Part shown: positions 19,412 through 29,096 of the stretch, piece by piece
How positions within the stretch are numbered: position 1 is the first letter of the stretch
Layout of the letters: the number at the start of each line of letters is the position of its first letter
Source: Albidovulum sp.
GTDB lineage: Bacteria; Pseudomonadota; Alphaproteobacteria; Rhodobacterales; Rhodobacteraceae
Length of the DNA stretch: 64,000 nt
Assembly: GCA_020637635.1 (NCBI GenBank)
Contig: JACKKB010000003.1
Location: 1 to 64,000, forward strand
Direction: 5' to 3'
Notes under the pieces: generated by a model
Database searches by the model: none
Told to the model about the DNA's origin: nothing
The model's input: the letters and a program-made list of their open reading frames with translations, nothing else
Translations under genes and position numbers: made by a program

Positions 19412-21118
19412 TCACAGCGAGAAATCCCACGCGTTCACGGCGCTCACGTTCCTGACGAGAATCTCGCCATCGGCCTTGGCGTCGCCGTCGACATCGAAAT
19501 AGACCAGAACGTCGCTGCCCGAGATGCCGTACCAGACCGCGCCCGCGGCCGCGGTCGTGCCGGAAAAGACGAAGGCGTCATCGGTTGGCGTCGCCGCATG
19601 GGCGTCGATCCCGCTCAGGTCGATGATGTCGCTGCCCGAGGTGAAATCGCGGATCTCGTCGTGCCGGTTTCCCGGCCGCGAATCGCCCGCATCGTGGAAC
19701 AGGAACGTGTCAGCGCCGAGACCGCCTGTCAGCGTGTCCGGGCCCCGGCCCCCGTCGAGCGTGTCGTTGCCGTCACCGCCGAAGAGGGCGTCGCGACCGC
19801 CGTTGCCGGTCAGGAGATTGTCCTGCGTGTCTCCGACAAGCCGGTCCGAACCGTTGCCGCCGCGAACGTTCTCGATGCCGGTGAGCGTCACGGTGCCGAT
19901 GCCGGTCGCCTGGGCACCGCCGACATTTAGGTCGATGCGGATGCCGGTCCGCCCGCCGTAGCTGACCGTATCGCTTCCGCCGCCGCCGTCGAGCGTGTCG
20001 TTCCCGCCCGAGAGATTCAGCTGGTCGTCGCCGAGACCCCCGAAGAGCCGGTCGGAACTGCCGCCGCCGGCAAGCGTGTCGTGCCCGTCGAGCCCGAAGA
20101 TCACGTCGCTGCCGCCCCGACCCCTCAACACGTTGTCGGCACCGTTGCCGGTGATCTGGTCGGCGCCGTTCCCGCCGATCCCCTTCTCGATGACCACGCC
20201 ATTGGCAATCGTCAGACCTCCGACAATGCCGGCGGCATAGGACACATAGCCGCCCGCGTTGGCCCCCGTCAGCGGCGCATCCCTGAGATCGATCGTGCAG
20301 GCCCCCTGGCCTTCGAAACGGATCTGGTCGGCACCGCCGGCATCCCAGATGCAGCGCCAGCCGACCCCGGTCGCGTTCGCCGTGGGCAGGCGGTAGATGT
20401 TGTCGCCCGTCGCTCGCGTCATGTTGGCGCCGTAGATGCCTTGGATCGCGGCGATATCGAGTGCCATCGGCGACAGTTGCCAGCCGTAGCCGTAGTTGTT
20501 GTGCCCCGGATAGTGCGCCGGCCAGCCGTCGTTGTAGCTCATGACGGTGAAGATGCCCTGGTTCAGCTCGTAGGTGCCGTAGGAGCCGAACGGACCCGTG
20601 ACGCCCGGGAATGTCGTGGCGTCGCCGGCCAGTCCGCCATCATGGGGATGCGCGAGGCCGAGCAGGTGGCCGATCTCGTGCACCAGCGTCACGAAACCAT
20701 AGCCACCGTTGCCGAGATAGTTCCAGGACGCATGCGCTGCGTTCACGGCGAGGTTGATCTTTGTGCCCGAGCCATAGCCGGGCACCTCCGAATAGCCGAG
20801 CGACCCGCCCATCTGCGCATTGTTGAGCTTCCAGAGCTGCACGTCCGCGTTCTGGCGGGACGAGGCGGCGAAGTCGATGTCCGCAACCGCTTCCCAGCGC
20901 GCGAACGCCCGCTTGACCGCCGCCAGATCGCTCTGGGTCCAGCCGAGCGACACGCCCGAGAAGAGCGTAGCCGCCCCGCCCTGCGCCGCCGCATAGGAAA
21001 TGGTGACGGTCCCGCCCGAGGGAGCCGCCCAGGCGCCACCCCAGACGAGCGAGTCGATCCAGGGGTTTGCGCCGCCGGTCGGCGTGCCGTTGATCAGGGT
21101 CTGTAGCGCCGTGCCCAT
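19412..21118 (-). CDS. M10 family (serralysin-like) metalloprotease with RTX calcium repeats
   Basis: 568 residues without an N-terminal signal, as in serralysins exported by type I secretion. Catalytic zinc motif HEIGHLLGLAHP at about residues 146-157 and Met-turn VMSYND near 193. The C-terminal half contains several GGxGxDxLxG-type nonapeptides (GGNGSDRLVG, GGDGNDTLDGG) that form the calcium-loaded beta-roll, and ends in a hydrophobic WDFSL-type secretion tail. The presumed role is an extracellular protease. No ABC exporter, membrane-fusion protein or inhibitor gene lies next to it. ATG 21118 fits family starts; the frame continues upstream without support. Confidence 0.93.
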   Translation of the reverse strand: MGTALQTLINGTPTGGANPWIDSLVWGGAWAAPSGGTVTISYAAAQGGAATLFSGVSLGWTQSDLAAVKRAFARWEAVADIDFAASSRQNADVQLWKLNNAQMGGSLGYSEVPGYGSGTKINLAVNAAHASWNYLGNGGYGFVTLVHEIGHLLGLAHPHDGGLAGDATTFPGVTGPFGSYGTYELNQGIFTVMSYNDGWPAHYPGHNNYGYGWQLSPMALDIAAIQGIYGANMTRATGDNIYRLPTANATGVGWRCIWDAGGADQIRFEGQGACTIDLRDAPLTGANAGGYVSYAAGIVGGLTIANGVVIEKGIGGNGADQITGNGADNVLRGRGGSDVIFGLDGHDTLAGGGSSDRLFGGLGDDQLNLSGGNDTLDGGGGSDTVSYGGRTGIRIDLNVGGAQATGIGTVTLTGIENVRGGNGSDRLVGDTQDNLLTGNGGRDALFGGDGNDTLDGGRGPDTLTGGLGADTFLFHDAGDSRPGNRHDEIRDFTSGSDIIDLSGIDAHAATPTDDAFVFSGTTAAAGAVWYGISGSDVLVYFDVDGDAKADGEILVRNVSAVNAWDFSL

Positions 21119-21336
21119 GGTGACTCTTTGGTGCTTGCAACAACTCTGCGGCACCCTGTGGGCAGACGCGCCCAAAATCAAGATCAATCACCTGTCCGGC
21201 CACCTGCCCGTCCATGTGCCCGGCCACGTATCCGGCAGGCGCGCCCCCCCCCGGAAACGTCCGATCCGGCAACAGCCGGTCGCTTCGGCAGGCATTCCGG
21301 CGGCGACAGCGGACGACCGCCCTGCGCGACGCCGGA

Positions 21337-22116
21337 TCAGACGGTGCGCTCGATCATCATCCGCTTGATCTCGGCGATCGCCTTGGCCGGGTTCAGGCCC
21401 TTGGGGCAGGTCTTGGTGCAGTTCATGATCGTGTGGCAGCGGTAGAGCTTGAAGGGATCCTCAAGCGCGTCGAGCCTTTCGCCCGTCGCCTCGTCGCGCG
21501 AATCGATGATCCAGCGATAGGCATGCAGAAGCGCTGCCGGGCCGAGGTAGCGGTCGCTGTTCCACCAATAGGACGGACAGGAGGTGGAGCAGGACGCGCA
21601 CATCACGCATTCGTAGAGCCCGTCGAGCTTCTTGCGGTCCTCGATCGACTGGCGCCACTCCTTGGCGGGCGTGTTCGTCTTTGTCTCCAGCCAGGGCATG
21701 ATGCTGGCATGCTGGGCGTAGAAATGCGTCAGATCCGGGATCAGGTCCTTCACCACCGGCATGTGCGGCAGCGGATAGATCTTCACGGTCTCGCCCTTCA
21801 CTTCGTCGAGCCCGTAGATGCAGGCGAGCGTGTTGATCCCGTCGATGTTCATCGCGCAGGACCCGCAGATCCCCTCGCGGCAGGACCGGCGGAACGTGAG
21901 CGTCGGGTCGATCTCGTTCTTGATCTTGATCAGCGCGTCCAGAACCATCGGCCCGCACTTGTCCATGTCGATGAAATAGCTGTCGACTCGCGGGTTCTCG
22001 CCCGTGTCCGGATCCCAGCGGTAGATCTGGAACTTGCGGACGTTCCTGCCCTCGGGCTTCGGCCAGGTCTTCCCGACCCGGATCTTGGAGTTCTTCGGAA
22101 GCGTGAACTGGACCAT
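21337..22116 (-). CDS. sdhB: succinate dehydrogenase iron-sulfur subunit
   Basis: 259 residues. Three cluster motifs in order: CREGICGSC (2Fe-2S), [13 protein letters not shown] (4Fe-4S) and [17 protein letters not shown] (3Fe-4S). It passes electrons from SdhA to ubiquinone at the inner membrane. It is the last gene of sdhC-D-A-lipoprotein-B, with only a few bases to the preceding gene. Confidence 0.97.
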   Translation of the reverse strand: MVQFTLPKNSKIRVGKTWPKPEGRNVRKFQIYRWDPDTGENPRVDSYFIDMDKCGPMVLDALIKIKNEIDPTLTFRRSCREGICGSCAMNIDGINTLACIYGLDEVKGETVKIYPLPHMPVVKDLIPDLTHFYAQHASIMPWLETKTNTPAKEWRQSIEDRKKLDGLYECVMCASCSTSCPSYWWNSDRYLGPAALLHAYRWIIDSRDEATGERLDALEDPFKLYRCHTIMNCTKTCPKGLNPAKAIAEIKRMMIERTV

Positions 22117-22119
22117 GAC

Positions 22120-22416
22120 TTATCCCTTCCAATCGGGGCGGGTATAGAGAGGCTGCCGCGGGGGCTGGCCGGATTTGCGATAGACGCAGGCATCGTAAAG
22201 CGCGGCAGGGTCCTTGCCCTGCAGCCAGTCGGTCGACACCGCGACCTTGACCCTGGTCGTGGCGCCGCCCGAGCCGACGCCCACACCGACAAGTCCGCGC
22301 GGGCCGGCGGCAAGGCGCGCCTGGTCGAAGCACTCTGTCTCGGCGCGCGCCACCGGGATCGGCCCGCAGGCCGCCAGCGACGCCGTCGAAACCAGGGCCG
22401 CGAGCGCTGCGCGCAT
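22120..22416 (-). CDS. small lipoprotein encoded between sdhA and sdhB
   Basis: 98 residues. The start ATG overlaps the sdhA stop. Signal sequence with lipobox SLAACG predicts a lipoprotein. The body (DQARLAAGPRGLVGVGVGSGGATTR, then WLQGKDPAALYDACVYRKSG) contains two further cysteines. I do not know a function; the tight position inside the sdh operon suggests co-expression with complex II. Confidence 0.8.
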   Translation of the reverse strand: MRAALAALVSTASLAACGPIPVARAETECFDQARLAAGPRGLVGVGVGSGGATTRVKVAVSTDWLQGKDPAALYDACVYRKSGQPPRQPLYTRPDWKG

Positions 22417-24218
22417 CAGTAGACCCGCGCCTTGGGCGCGATCTTCTTCGGGTCGATACCGCCCTCGGCCTCGGTCGTCAGCGGATCGAGATGCACCGGC
22501 CGATAGGCAAGCTTCACCTTGTTGCCCGTGACATAGGCAAGCGAATGCTTGCGCCACCCCTTGTCGTCGCGGTTCGGGTAATCCTCGTGCGCATGGGCGC
22601 CCCGGCTTTCCTTGCGCGCCTCGGCGCCGACGATCGTCGCCAGCGCGTTGGGCATGAGGTTGGTGAGCTCCAGCGTCTCCATCAGGTCGGAGTTCCAGAT
22701 GAGCGAGCGGTCGGTGACCCTGATGTCGTCCATCTTGGCGGCGACCTTCGTCATCTTCTCGACACCCTCGGCGAGGGTCTTGTCGGTGCGGAAGACCGCG
22801 GCATCGGCCTGCATGGTCTTCTGCATCTCGAGCCTGAGTTCGGCCGTGGGCACGGATCCGCTGGCGTTGCGCAGCGCGTCGAAGCGCGACAGCGCCCTCT
22901 CCACCTCGGCCTTGTTGGTCGCGGGCACCGCCGCGGCGCGGTCGACCTCCTGCCCGGCGCGGATCGCCGCGGCGCGACCGAAGACCACGAGGTCGATAAG
23001 CGAGTTCGAGCCGAGCCGGTTCGCCCCGTGGACCGAGGCGCAGCCCGCCTCGCCCACCGCCATCAGGCCGGGGAAGACGGCATCGGGGCTGCCCTTGGTC
23101 GGGTTCAGCACCTCGCCCCAGTAGTTGGTGGGGATGCCACCCATGTTGTAGTGCACCGTGGGCAGGATCGGGATCGGTTCCTTGGTGATGTCGACGCCGG
23201 CAAAGATCCTGGCCGATTCCGAAATCCCCGGCAGACGTTCATGCAGCGTCGCCGGCGGAATGTGCGACAGGTTCAGGTGCATGTGATCTTTGTGCTCACC
23301 CACGCCGCGGCCCTCGCGGATCTCGATCGTGATGCAGCGGCTGACCACATCGCGTGACGCGAGGTCCTTGTAGGTCGGCGCATAGCGCTCCATGAAGCGC
23401 TCGCCTTCGGAGTTGGTCAGATATCCCCCCTCGCCGCGCGCGCCCTCGGTGATGAGACAACCCGAACCGTAGATGCCGGTCGGGTGGAACTGCACGAACT
23501 CCATGTCCTGAAGCGGCAGCCCGGCTCGTGCGGCCATGCCGCCGCCGTCGCCGGTGCAGGTATGCGCCGAGGTGGCCGAGAAATAGGCGCGGCCGTAGCC
23601 GCCGGTCGCCAGGACCACCATCTTCGCATTGAAGACGTGGATCGTGCCGTCATCCAGTTTCCAGGCCACGACGCCGGTGCAGGCGCCATCGGTGATGATG
23701 AGGTCGAGCGCGAAGTACTCGATGTAGAACTCGGCATTGTGCTTGAGGCTCTGGCCGTAGAGCGTGTGCAGGATCGCGTGGCCGGTCCGGTCGGCGGCGG
23801 CGCAGGTGCGCTGCACCGGCGGGCCTTCGCCGAACTCGGTCGTGTGGCCGCCGAAGGGGCGCTGGTAGATCTTGCCCTCTTCGGTGCGGCTGAAGGGCAC
23901 GCCGTAGTGCTCCAGCTCGTAGACCGCCTTCGGCGCCTCGCGGGCGAGGTATTCCATCGCGTCGGTGTCGCCCAGCCAGTCCGACCCCTTCACGGTGTCG
24001 TACATGTGCCACTGCCAGTGGTCGGGACCCATGTTGGAGAGCGAGGCGGCGATGCCCCCCTGCGCCGCCACGGTGTGCGATCGCGTCGGGAAGACCTTGG
24101 TGACGCAGGCCGTCTTCAGACCCTGTTCGGCCATGCCGAGCGTCGCGCGCAGGCCCGAGCCGCCGGCGCCCACCACGACCACGTCGTATTCGTGAACTTC
24201 ATAGGGATATGCGGTCAT
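22416..24218 (-). CDS. sdhA: succinate dehydrogenase flavoprotein subunit
   Basis: 600 residues. FAD-binding [19 protein letters not shown] at the N terminus, the flavin-linking histidine region [10 protein letters not shown], active-site motifs [14 protein letters not shown] and [21 protein letters not shown], and a C-terminal RxxxAHxxxDYPxRD ([15 protein letters not shown]). It oxidises succinate to fumarate. It is 12 bp downstream of sdhD. Confidence 0.97.
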   Translation of the reverse strand: MTAYPYEVHEYDVVVVGAGGSGLRATLGMAEQGLKTACVTKVFPTRSHTVAAQGGIAASLSNMGPDHWQWHMYDTVKGSDWLGDTDAMEYLAREAPKAVYELEHYGVPFSRTEEGKIYQRPFGGHTTEFGEGPPVQRTCAAADRTGHAILHTLYGQSLKHNAEFYIEYFALDLIITDGACTGVVAWKLDDGTIHVFNAKMVVLATGGYGRAYFSATSAHTCTGDGGGMAARAGLPLQDMEFVQFHPTGIYGSGCLITEGARGEGGYLTNSEGERFMERYAPTYKDLASRDVVSRCITIEIREGRGVGEHKDHMHLNLSHIPPATLHERLPGISESARIFAGVDITKEPIPILPTVHYNMGGIPTNYWGEVLNPTKGSPDAVFPGLMAVGEAGCASVHGANRLGSNSLIDLVVFGRAAAIRAGQEVDRAAAVPATNKAEVERALSRFDALRNASGSVPTAELRLEMQKTMQADAAVFRTDKTLAEGVEKMTKVAAKMDDIRVTDRSLIWNSDLMETLELTNLMPNALATIVGAEARKESRGAHAHEDYPNRDDKGWRKHSLAYVTGNKVKLAYRPVHLDPLTTEAEGGIDPKKIAPKARVY

Positions 24219-24230
24219 GTTGCTGGTCCT

Positions 24231-24602
24231 TCAGAGCGCGAGCCGGATGAGCGCGAAGAGCCCCGAGGCCATCGTCGCATAGCAAAGACAGATGACGCTC
24301 ACGATCAGCGCCTTGCGGGCGAAGCCATGGGCGTAGTCCTCGATCATCATCTGGGCACCGTTCTTGAAATGCATCATGCCCACGACCAGTGTCAGCCCCG
24401 CGACGATCGCGGGGAAGGGCCGGCTGTAGTAGGCCACCACCTCGTCATGGGTAGCGCCGAGGATGCTGCCGAAGGAGAAGATGAAGAACGGGACCAGCAC
24501 GGCAAGACCAACGGCGCTCACCTGCATGTGCCAGTGGTGTTCGGTGCCGGATTTCGCCGAGCCGAGCCCTTCGGCGCGCTTGCGGTCGGTCAGATAGCGC
24601 AT
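24231..24602 (-). CDS. sdhD: succinate dehydrogenase hydrophobic membrane anchor
   Basis: 123 residues with three membrane segments. GTEHHWHMQVSAVGLAVL near the N terminus and MMHFKNGAQMMIEDY (heme-ligand and quinone-site region with His and D-Y) are typical of SdhD. With SdhC it anchors SdhAB and binds heme b. Confidence 0.93.
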   Translation of the reverse strand: MRYLTDRKRAEGLGSAKSGTEHHWHMQVSAVGLAVLVPFFIFSFGSILGATHDEVVAYYSRPFPAIVAGLTLVVGMMHFKNGAQMMIEDYAHGFARKALIVSVICLCYATMASGLFALIRLAL

Positions 24603-24614
24603 CGGGGACCTCCT

Positions 24615-24998
24615 TCAGAGAACGGCGACGGTGAGAAGCGTGAGAAGCGCCGAGCCGATGATGCAGACCCAGCCGAGCATCGTCGCCGTCGGGATGTCGA
24701 GCCCGCGCCCGCTGTCGTAGTAGAGATGCCTGAGCCCGGCGAGGAAATGATACCAGACCGCCCAGATGGAGCCGAAGAACACGAGCTTGCCGAACCAGCT
24801 CCGCAAGACCGCGTCGGCGACGGCGAAGTACTCCGCGCTGGTGGACGCGGCGAGCAGCCACCAGACGATCAGAACCGCCGCCACGATGAGCGCATTGCCC
24901 GTGATCCGCGTCAGGATCGACGACACGCTCGTCATCTGCGGCCGGTAGATCTGAAGATGCGGTGACAGCGGGCGGACGATCTTCTTGGTTTCGGCCAT
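24615..24998 (-). CDS. sdhC: succinate dehydrogenase cytochrome b556 subunit
   Basis: 127 residues with three membrane segments. RPLSPHLQIYRPQMTSVSSI is the family signature for the N-terminal quinone region, and HFLAGLRHLYYDSG holds the heme-ligand histidine. AGGAA precedes the ATG at 24998; longer frames run into the operator region and have no family match. First gene of the sdh operon. Confidence 0.95.
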   Translation of the reverse strand: MAETKKIVRPLSPHLQIYRPQMTSVSSILTRITGNALIVAAVLIVWWLLAASTSAEYFAVADAVLRSWFGKLVFFGSIWAVWYHFLAGLRHLYYDSGRGLDIPTATMLGWVCIIGSALLTLLTVAVL

Positions 24999-25131
24999 GT
25001 CGGCGTTCCTTGTCTGCTCGGGGGGACAGTCTCCGATCCGGTTCATCAATAAACGAATTTCGGGACAAGTCACGGGTCCGTTCGGCGAAAATCGCGGTTT
25101 CAGGGGGCGGAATCGGCGAAAGCGGCCTTTC

Positions 25132-25160
25132 GTGATCACAAAATTATTTCTTGTGATCAC
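25132..25160. promoter_or_regulatory. paired GTGATCAC operators in the sdhC/mcl1 divergent region
   Basis: GTGATCAC at 25132-25139 and 25153-25160, 21 bp apart as upstream of sucC. Flanks are TTTCGTGATCACAAA and TCTTGTGATCACGAA. The pair lies 133-162 bp upstream of sdhC. Confidence 0.75.
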
Positions 25161-25236
25161 GAATATCGCATTCCTGCCAGCGGCCGGGAACGCCAGGCGG
25201 CTTCGTACGCGGGCCGGAGAGTCGCGGCTCGATTTC

Positions 25237-25244
25237 GTGATCAC
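25237..25244. promoter_or_regulatory. third GTGATCAC operator, mcl1-proximal
   Basis: GTGATCAC flanked as GATTTCGTGATCACAATC, exactly 84 bp (four times 21) from the copy at 25153, and 112 bp before the mcl1 start. The in-phase spacing would allow looping between this site and the sdh-side pair. Confidence 0.7.
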
Positions 25245-25356
25245 AATCGGCCGGTCGTCAAATTGCTGCAGTTGCGAAAGAGACTTGCGCGGCAGCGCGC
25301 AATATTCTATCCGAACGCCAGCACTTCACGAAACTTCATTGCCGAAGGACCCGCCA

Positions 25357-26313
25357 ATGAGCTTCCGACTTCAGCCCTCGGCCCCTGCCCGCCCGAACCG
25401 CTGCCAGCTCTTCGGCCCGGGCTCCCGGCCGGCGATCTTCGAGAAGATGGCCGCCTCGGCCGCCGATGTCATCAACCTCGATCTCGAGGACAGCGTCGCG
25501 CCGGACGACAAGCCTGCCGCCCGCAAGACCATCATCGAGGCCATCGGCGACGTCGACTGGGGCGACAAGTATCTCGCGGTCCGCATCAACGGGCTCGACA
25601 CACCCTGGTGGTATCGCGACGTCGTGGACCTGCTCGAACAGGCCGGCGAGCGGCTCGACCAGATCATGATCCCCAAGGTCGGCTGCGCCGCCGATGTCTA
25701 TGCCGTCGACGCGCTGGTGACGGCCGTCGAGGCCGCCAGCGGCCGTGGCAAGCGCATCTCGCTCGAGGTCATCATCGAAAGCGCCGCCGGCATCGCCCAT
25801 GTCGAGGAGATCGCCGCCGCCTCGCCGCGACTGCAGGCGATGAGCCTCGGCGCGGCCGATTTCGCGGCCTCGATGGGCATGCAGACGACCGGGATCGGCG
25901 GCACCCAGGAAGACTACTACATGGTCCGCGAGGGCAGCAGATACTGGTCAGACCCCTGGCACTGGGCGCAGGCCGCGATCGTCGCTGCCTGCCGCACCCA
26001 TGGCATCCTGCCCGTCGACGGCCCCTTCGGCGACTTTTCCGACGACGAGGGTTTCCTCGCTCAGGCCAAGCGCTCCGCGACGCTCGGCATGGTCGGCAAA
26101 TGGGCGATCCACCCCAAGCAGGTCGCGCTCGCCAACGGGGTCTTCACCCCCTCCGAGGCCAAGGTCAGCGAGGCGCGCGAGATCCTTGCCGCGATGGCGG
26201 CCGCCAGGGCCCGCGGCGAGGGCGCCACCGTCTACAAGGGTCGTCTCGTGGACATCGCATCGATCAGGCAGGCCGAGGTGATCGTGCGCCAGGCAGAGAT
26301 GATCGCCGGCTAG
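25357..26313 (+). CDS. mcl1: L-malyl-CoA/beta-methylmalyl-CoA lyase
   Basis: 318 residues. It matches Rhodobacter Mcl1 as I know it nearly throughout: MSFRLQPSAPARPNRCQLFG at the start, VINLDLEDSVAPDDK, EVIIESAAGIAHVEEIAA, MSLGAADFAASMGMQTTG, and GKWAIHPKQVALAN. The enzyme interconverts malyl-CoA with acetyl-CoA plus glyoxylate, and beta-methylmalyl-CoA with propionyl-CoA plus glyoxylate. It is a key step in the ethylmalonyl-CoA pathway for C2 assimilation. It is divergent from sdhC across a 358-bp region with three GTGATCAC operators. The start at 25357 is fixed by the conserved N terminus; longer frames are artefacts. Confidence 0.96.
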   Translation: MSFRLQPSAPARPNRCQLFGPGSRPAIFEKMAASAADVINLDLEDSVAPDDKPAARKTIIEAIGDVDWGDKYLAVRINGLDTPWWYRDVVDLLEQAGERLDQIMIPKVGCAADVYAVDALVTAVEAASGRGKRISLEVIIESAAGIAHVEEIAAASPRLQAMSLGAADFAASMGMQTTGIGGTQEDYYMVREGSRYWSDPWHWAQAAIVAACRTHGILPVDGPFGDFSDDEGFLAQAKRSATLGMVGKWAIHPKQVALANGVFTPSEAKVSEAREILAAMAAARARGEGATVYKGRLVDIASIRQAEVIVRQAEMIAG

Positions 26314-26603
26314 GCCGGGGCATCTCTTTCGCACATCGCAATGCCACGTGCCGCGCTACGACCGGCTGCGCGATCGCCTCGCGCCCCGGGGTGCCCCCTC
26401 CGGTGCATCACCTCCGCGAGGACCGGGCGAAGGTCTCTCGCCCTGCCTCTCCCCTCCGCTCCCGAACCGGCCTTTCGCGCCGCTCTCACCGGGGCCTGGG
26501 TGCCGCCGCAGGACCCGCCCCGCCCCGGTCTGCCACCCGGTTTGTCGCGTTGCATTCGCCTCCCGCGCGCGTCATATAGGCGGGGTCCAAAGCGGAGCGC
26601 ATC
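26314..26603. other. intergenic region mcl1-accA
   Basis: 290 bp with no supported gene. Short frames here are C-rich shadows. CATATA just before the accA leader could be a -10 element, but no convincing -35 pairs with it. Confidence 0.5.
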
Positions 26604-27563
26604 ATGAATTACCTCGAGTTCGAGAAGCCCCTCGCCGAAATCGAAGGAAAGGCCGAAGAACTGAGGGCCCTGGCCCGCAAGAGCGAGGGGATGAACGTCG
26701 ACAAGGAGGCAGGCGGTCTCGACAAGAAGGCCGCCGACATGCTGAAGGACCTCTACAAGAACCTCGACCCCTGGCAGAAGTGCCAGGTCGCGCGCCACCC
26801 CGACCGTCCCCATTGCAAGGCCTATGTCGAGGCGCTCTTCACCGAATTCACCCCGCTCGCCGGCGACCGGAACTTTGCCGAGGATCACGCGATCATGGCC
26901 GGGCTCGCGCGGTTCGAGGACGAGCCGGTCGTCGTCATCGGCCAGGAAAAGGGCTCCGACACCAAGACCCGGATCGAGCGCAATTTCGGCATGGCCCGGC
27001 CCGAGGGCTACCGCAAGGCAATTCGCCTGATGGATCTGGCCGACCGTTTCCGGCTGCCGGTGGTGACGCTGGTCGACACACCCGGAGCCTATCCCGGCAA
27101 GGGCGCAGAGGAACGCGGCCAGTCCGAGGCCATCGCCCGCTGCACGCAGAAAAGCCTCGAGATCGGCGTGCCGCTGGTGTCGGTCGTGATCGGCGAGGGC
27201 GGCTCCGGTGGCGCGGTGGCGCTGGCCGCGGCCAACCGCGTCGCGATGCTCGAACATTCGATCTATTCCGTCATCACGCCCGAAGGCTGCGCCTCGATCC
27301 TGTGGAAGGACGCCGAGCGGATGCGGGAAGCAGCCGTGGCTCTGCGGCTGACCGCTCAGGATCTGCTGAAGCTCGGCATCGTCGATCGCGTCATCGCCGA
27401 ACCGGTCGGCGGCGCCCAGCGCCAGCCCGCCATCGCGATCAGGAGCGTCGGCAAGGCGATCGGCGAGATGCTGAAGGAACTTTCGGGCAAGAAGCCGGCC
27501 GAGCTCGTGAAGGACCGGCGCGAGAAATACCTCGGCATGGGCGCCAAGGGGCTCGCGGCCTGA
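26604..27563 (+). CDS. accA: acetyl-CoA carboxylase carboxyltransferase alpha subunit
   Basis: 319 residues, standard length. [20 protein letters not shown] at the start, [19 protein letters not shown], the carboxyltransferase core [21 protein letters not shown] and [18 protein letters not shown] (oxyanion glycine-rich loop), and [16 protein letters not shown]. It transfers carboxyl from biotin to acetyl-CoA, making malonyl-CoA with AccD. Confidence 0.97.
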   Translation: MNYLEFEKPLAEIEGKAEELRALARKSEGMNVDKEAGGLDKKAADMLKDLYKNLDPWQKCQVARHPDRPHCKAYVEALFTEFTPLAGDRNFAEDHAIMAGLARFEDEPVVVIGQEKGSDTKTRIERNFGMARPEGYRKAIRLMDLADRFRLPVVTLVDTPGAYPGKGAEERGQSEAIARCTQKSLEIGVPLVSVVIGEGGSGGAVALAAANRVAMLEHSIYSVITPEGCASILWKDAERMREAAVALRLTAQDLLKLGIVDRVIAEPVGGAQRQPAIAIRSVGKAIGEMLKELSGKKPAELVKDRREKYLGMGAKGLAA

Positions 27564-27570
27564 ACCCGCC

Positions 27571-29004
27571 ATGCCCCCCGAGCGCGCTGGCCCCCCGCTC
27601 CATGACCGTCTGACCGCAATCGTCGGCGCCGCGAACCTGCTGACCGGTGCCGACATGGCCCCCTATTGCCGTGACTGGATCGGCACCTACCGGTGGCAGC
27701 CCCTTGCAGTCCTGCGGCCCGGAACGACGGCCGAGGTTGCCGCCCTCCTGCGGCTCGCCGGGGATGCCGGAACCGCGGTCGTGCCCTGCGGCGGCCGCAC
27801 CGGCCTTACCGGCGCGATCCATGCCGAAGGCGCGCTCATGCTCTCGCTCGAACGGATGAACCGCATCCGCGAGATCCGGCCCGAGGCCCGGCTCGCCGTG
27901 GTCGAGGCCGGTGTCGTGCTCGCCAACCTGCATGACGCCGCCGAGGCCGAGGGACTCTGTTTCCCGCTCTGGTTCGGCGCCCGCGGCTCGGCGCAGATCG
28001 GCGGGGCGCTCTCGACCAATGCCGGCGGATCGAACGTGCTGCGCTACGGCTCGACCCGGGCGCTCTGCCTCGGGCTCGAGGTGGTGCTGGCGGACGGTCG
28101 GGTCATGAACCTCATGTCCGAACTGCACAAGGACAACTCCGGCTACGACCTGAAGGATCTCTTCATCGGCGCCGAAGGCACGCTCGGCATCATCACCGCG
28201 GCGGTGATGAAGCTCGTCCCGCGTGCCGGCGCCCACGCCACGGCGATGCTCGCGGCACCCTCGCTGCCGGCGGCGCTGACGCTCCTGAACCGGCTGCAGG
28301 CGGCCTCCGGCGGGCTTGCCGAAGCCTTCGAGTTCATGCCGCGAACCTATCTCGAGCTGCTCCGCGCCCGACGCCCCGATCTTGGCCTGCCCTTCGCCGA
28401 GATCCACGATGTGACAATCCTCGTCGAGCTCGGCGCCACCGCGCCGCGCGACATCGCCACGCGAACCGACGGCAGCGTTCCGCTCGTGAGTCTTCTCGAA
28501 GGCACGCTCGCGGAAATGATGAACGAGGGTCTCGTCATCGACGCCGTGCTGGCCCGGAGCGAGGCACAGCGCCGCGCGATCTGGGCCCGGCGCGAGGCGG
28601 CGGCCGAGATCACCGTCGGCCATGGCCACTCGGTCGATACCGACGTGGCCGTCCCGCTCGATCGGGTCGAGACATTTCTGGAGCGCGCGCTGGCCGAGGT
28701 CGCGCTTCTTGACCCCGGCGCCCGCACCGCGACCGTCGCACATCTTGGCGACGGCAACCTGCATTTCTCGGTCCTGCCCACGCGCGGCGACACGGCGCTC
28801 GCCACAGCGATCACCGAAGCGGTCGAGCGGATCGTCGCTTCCCTCGGCGGGTCGTTTTCTGCCGAGCACGGCATCGGGCTCTCGAAGCTTGCCTCGATGC
28901 GCCGCCGCAAGGACCAGGTGGCGCTCGACATGATGCGGGCCGTGAAGCGGACCTTCGACCCGCAGAACATCCTCAATCCGGGCAAGACCCTACCGCCGGC
29001 CTGA
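27571..29004 (+). CDS. FAD-binding oxidoreductase, GlcD/D-2-hydroxyacid dehydrogenase type
   Basis: 477 residues, cytoplasmic. N-terminal VAO-type FAD domain (LAVLRPGTTAEVAALLRLA, PCGGRTGLTGAIH, GGALSTNAGGSNVLRYG, NSGYDLKDLFIGAEGTLGI) and C-terminal FAD-oxidase domain with VAHLGDGNLHFSV and SFSAEHGIGLSKL, whose His/Asn/Glu residues match metal and substrate ligands of D-2-hydroxyglutarate and D-lactate dehydrogenases. Likely oxidises a D-2-hydroxyacid. It begins 7 bp after accA with no good ribosome site of its own, implying coupling. Confidence 0.88.
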   Translation: MPPERAGPPLHDRLTAIVGAANLLTGADMAPYCRDWIGTYRWQPLAVLRPGTTAEVAALLRLAGDAGTAVVPCGGRTGLTGAIHAEGALMLSLERMNRIREIRPEARLAVVEAGVVLANLHDAAEAEGLCFPLWFGARGSAQIGGALSTNAGGSNVLRYGSTRALCLGLEVVLADGRVMNLMSELHKDNSGYDLKDLFIGAEGTLGIITAAVMKLVPRAGAHATAMLAAPSLPAALTLLNRLQAASGGLAEAFEFMPRTYLELLRARRPDLGLPFAEIHDVTILVELGATAPRDIATRTDGSVPLVSLLEGTLAEMMNEGLVIDAVLARSEAQRRAIWARREAAAEITVGHGHSVDTDVAVPLDRVETFLERALAEVALLDPGARTATVAHLGDGNLHFSVLPTRGDTALATAITEAVERIVASLGGSFSAEHGIGLSKLASMRRRKDQVALDMMRAVKRTFDPQNILNPGKTLPPA

Positions 29005-29096
29005 AGGTCCGGGCACGGGGCACACGCCTTCTGCCCCCGCGTCGCGCTTGACCGGCGCGGGCTGCCGAGCGACCCTGCCCCGTCAAGGGAGGCACA

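Noticed and set aside
21174..21240. Degenerate repeats of CCGGCCAC-like units upstream of the RTX protease; a CRISPR or tandem array was considered.
   Set aside because: Units are short, irregular and few, without spacers; ordinary GC-rich intergenic sequence.
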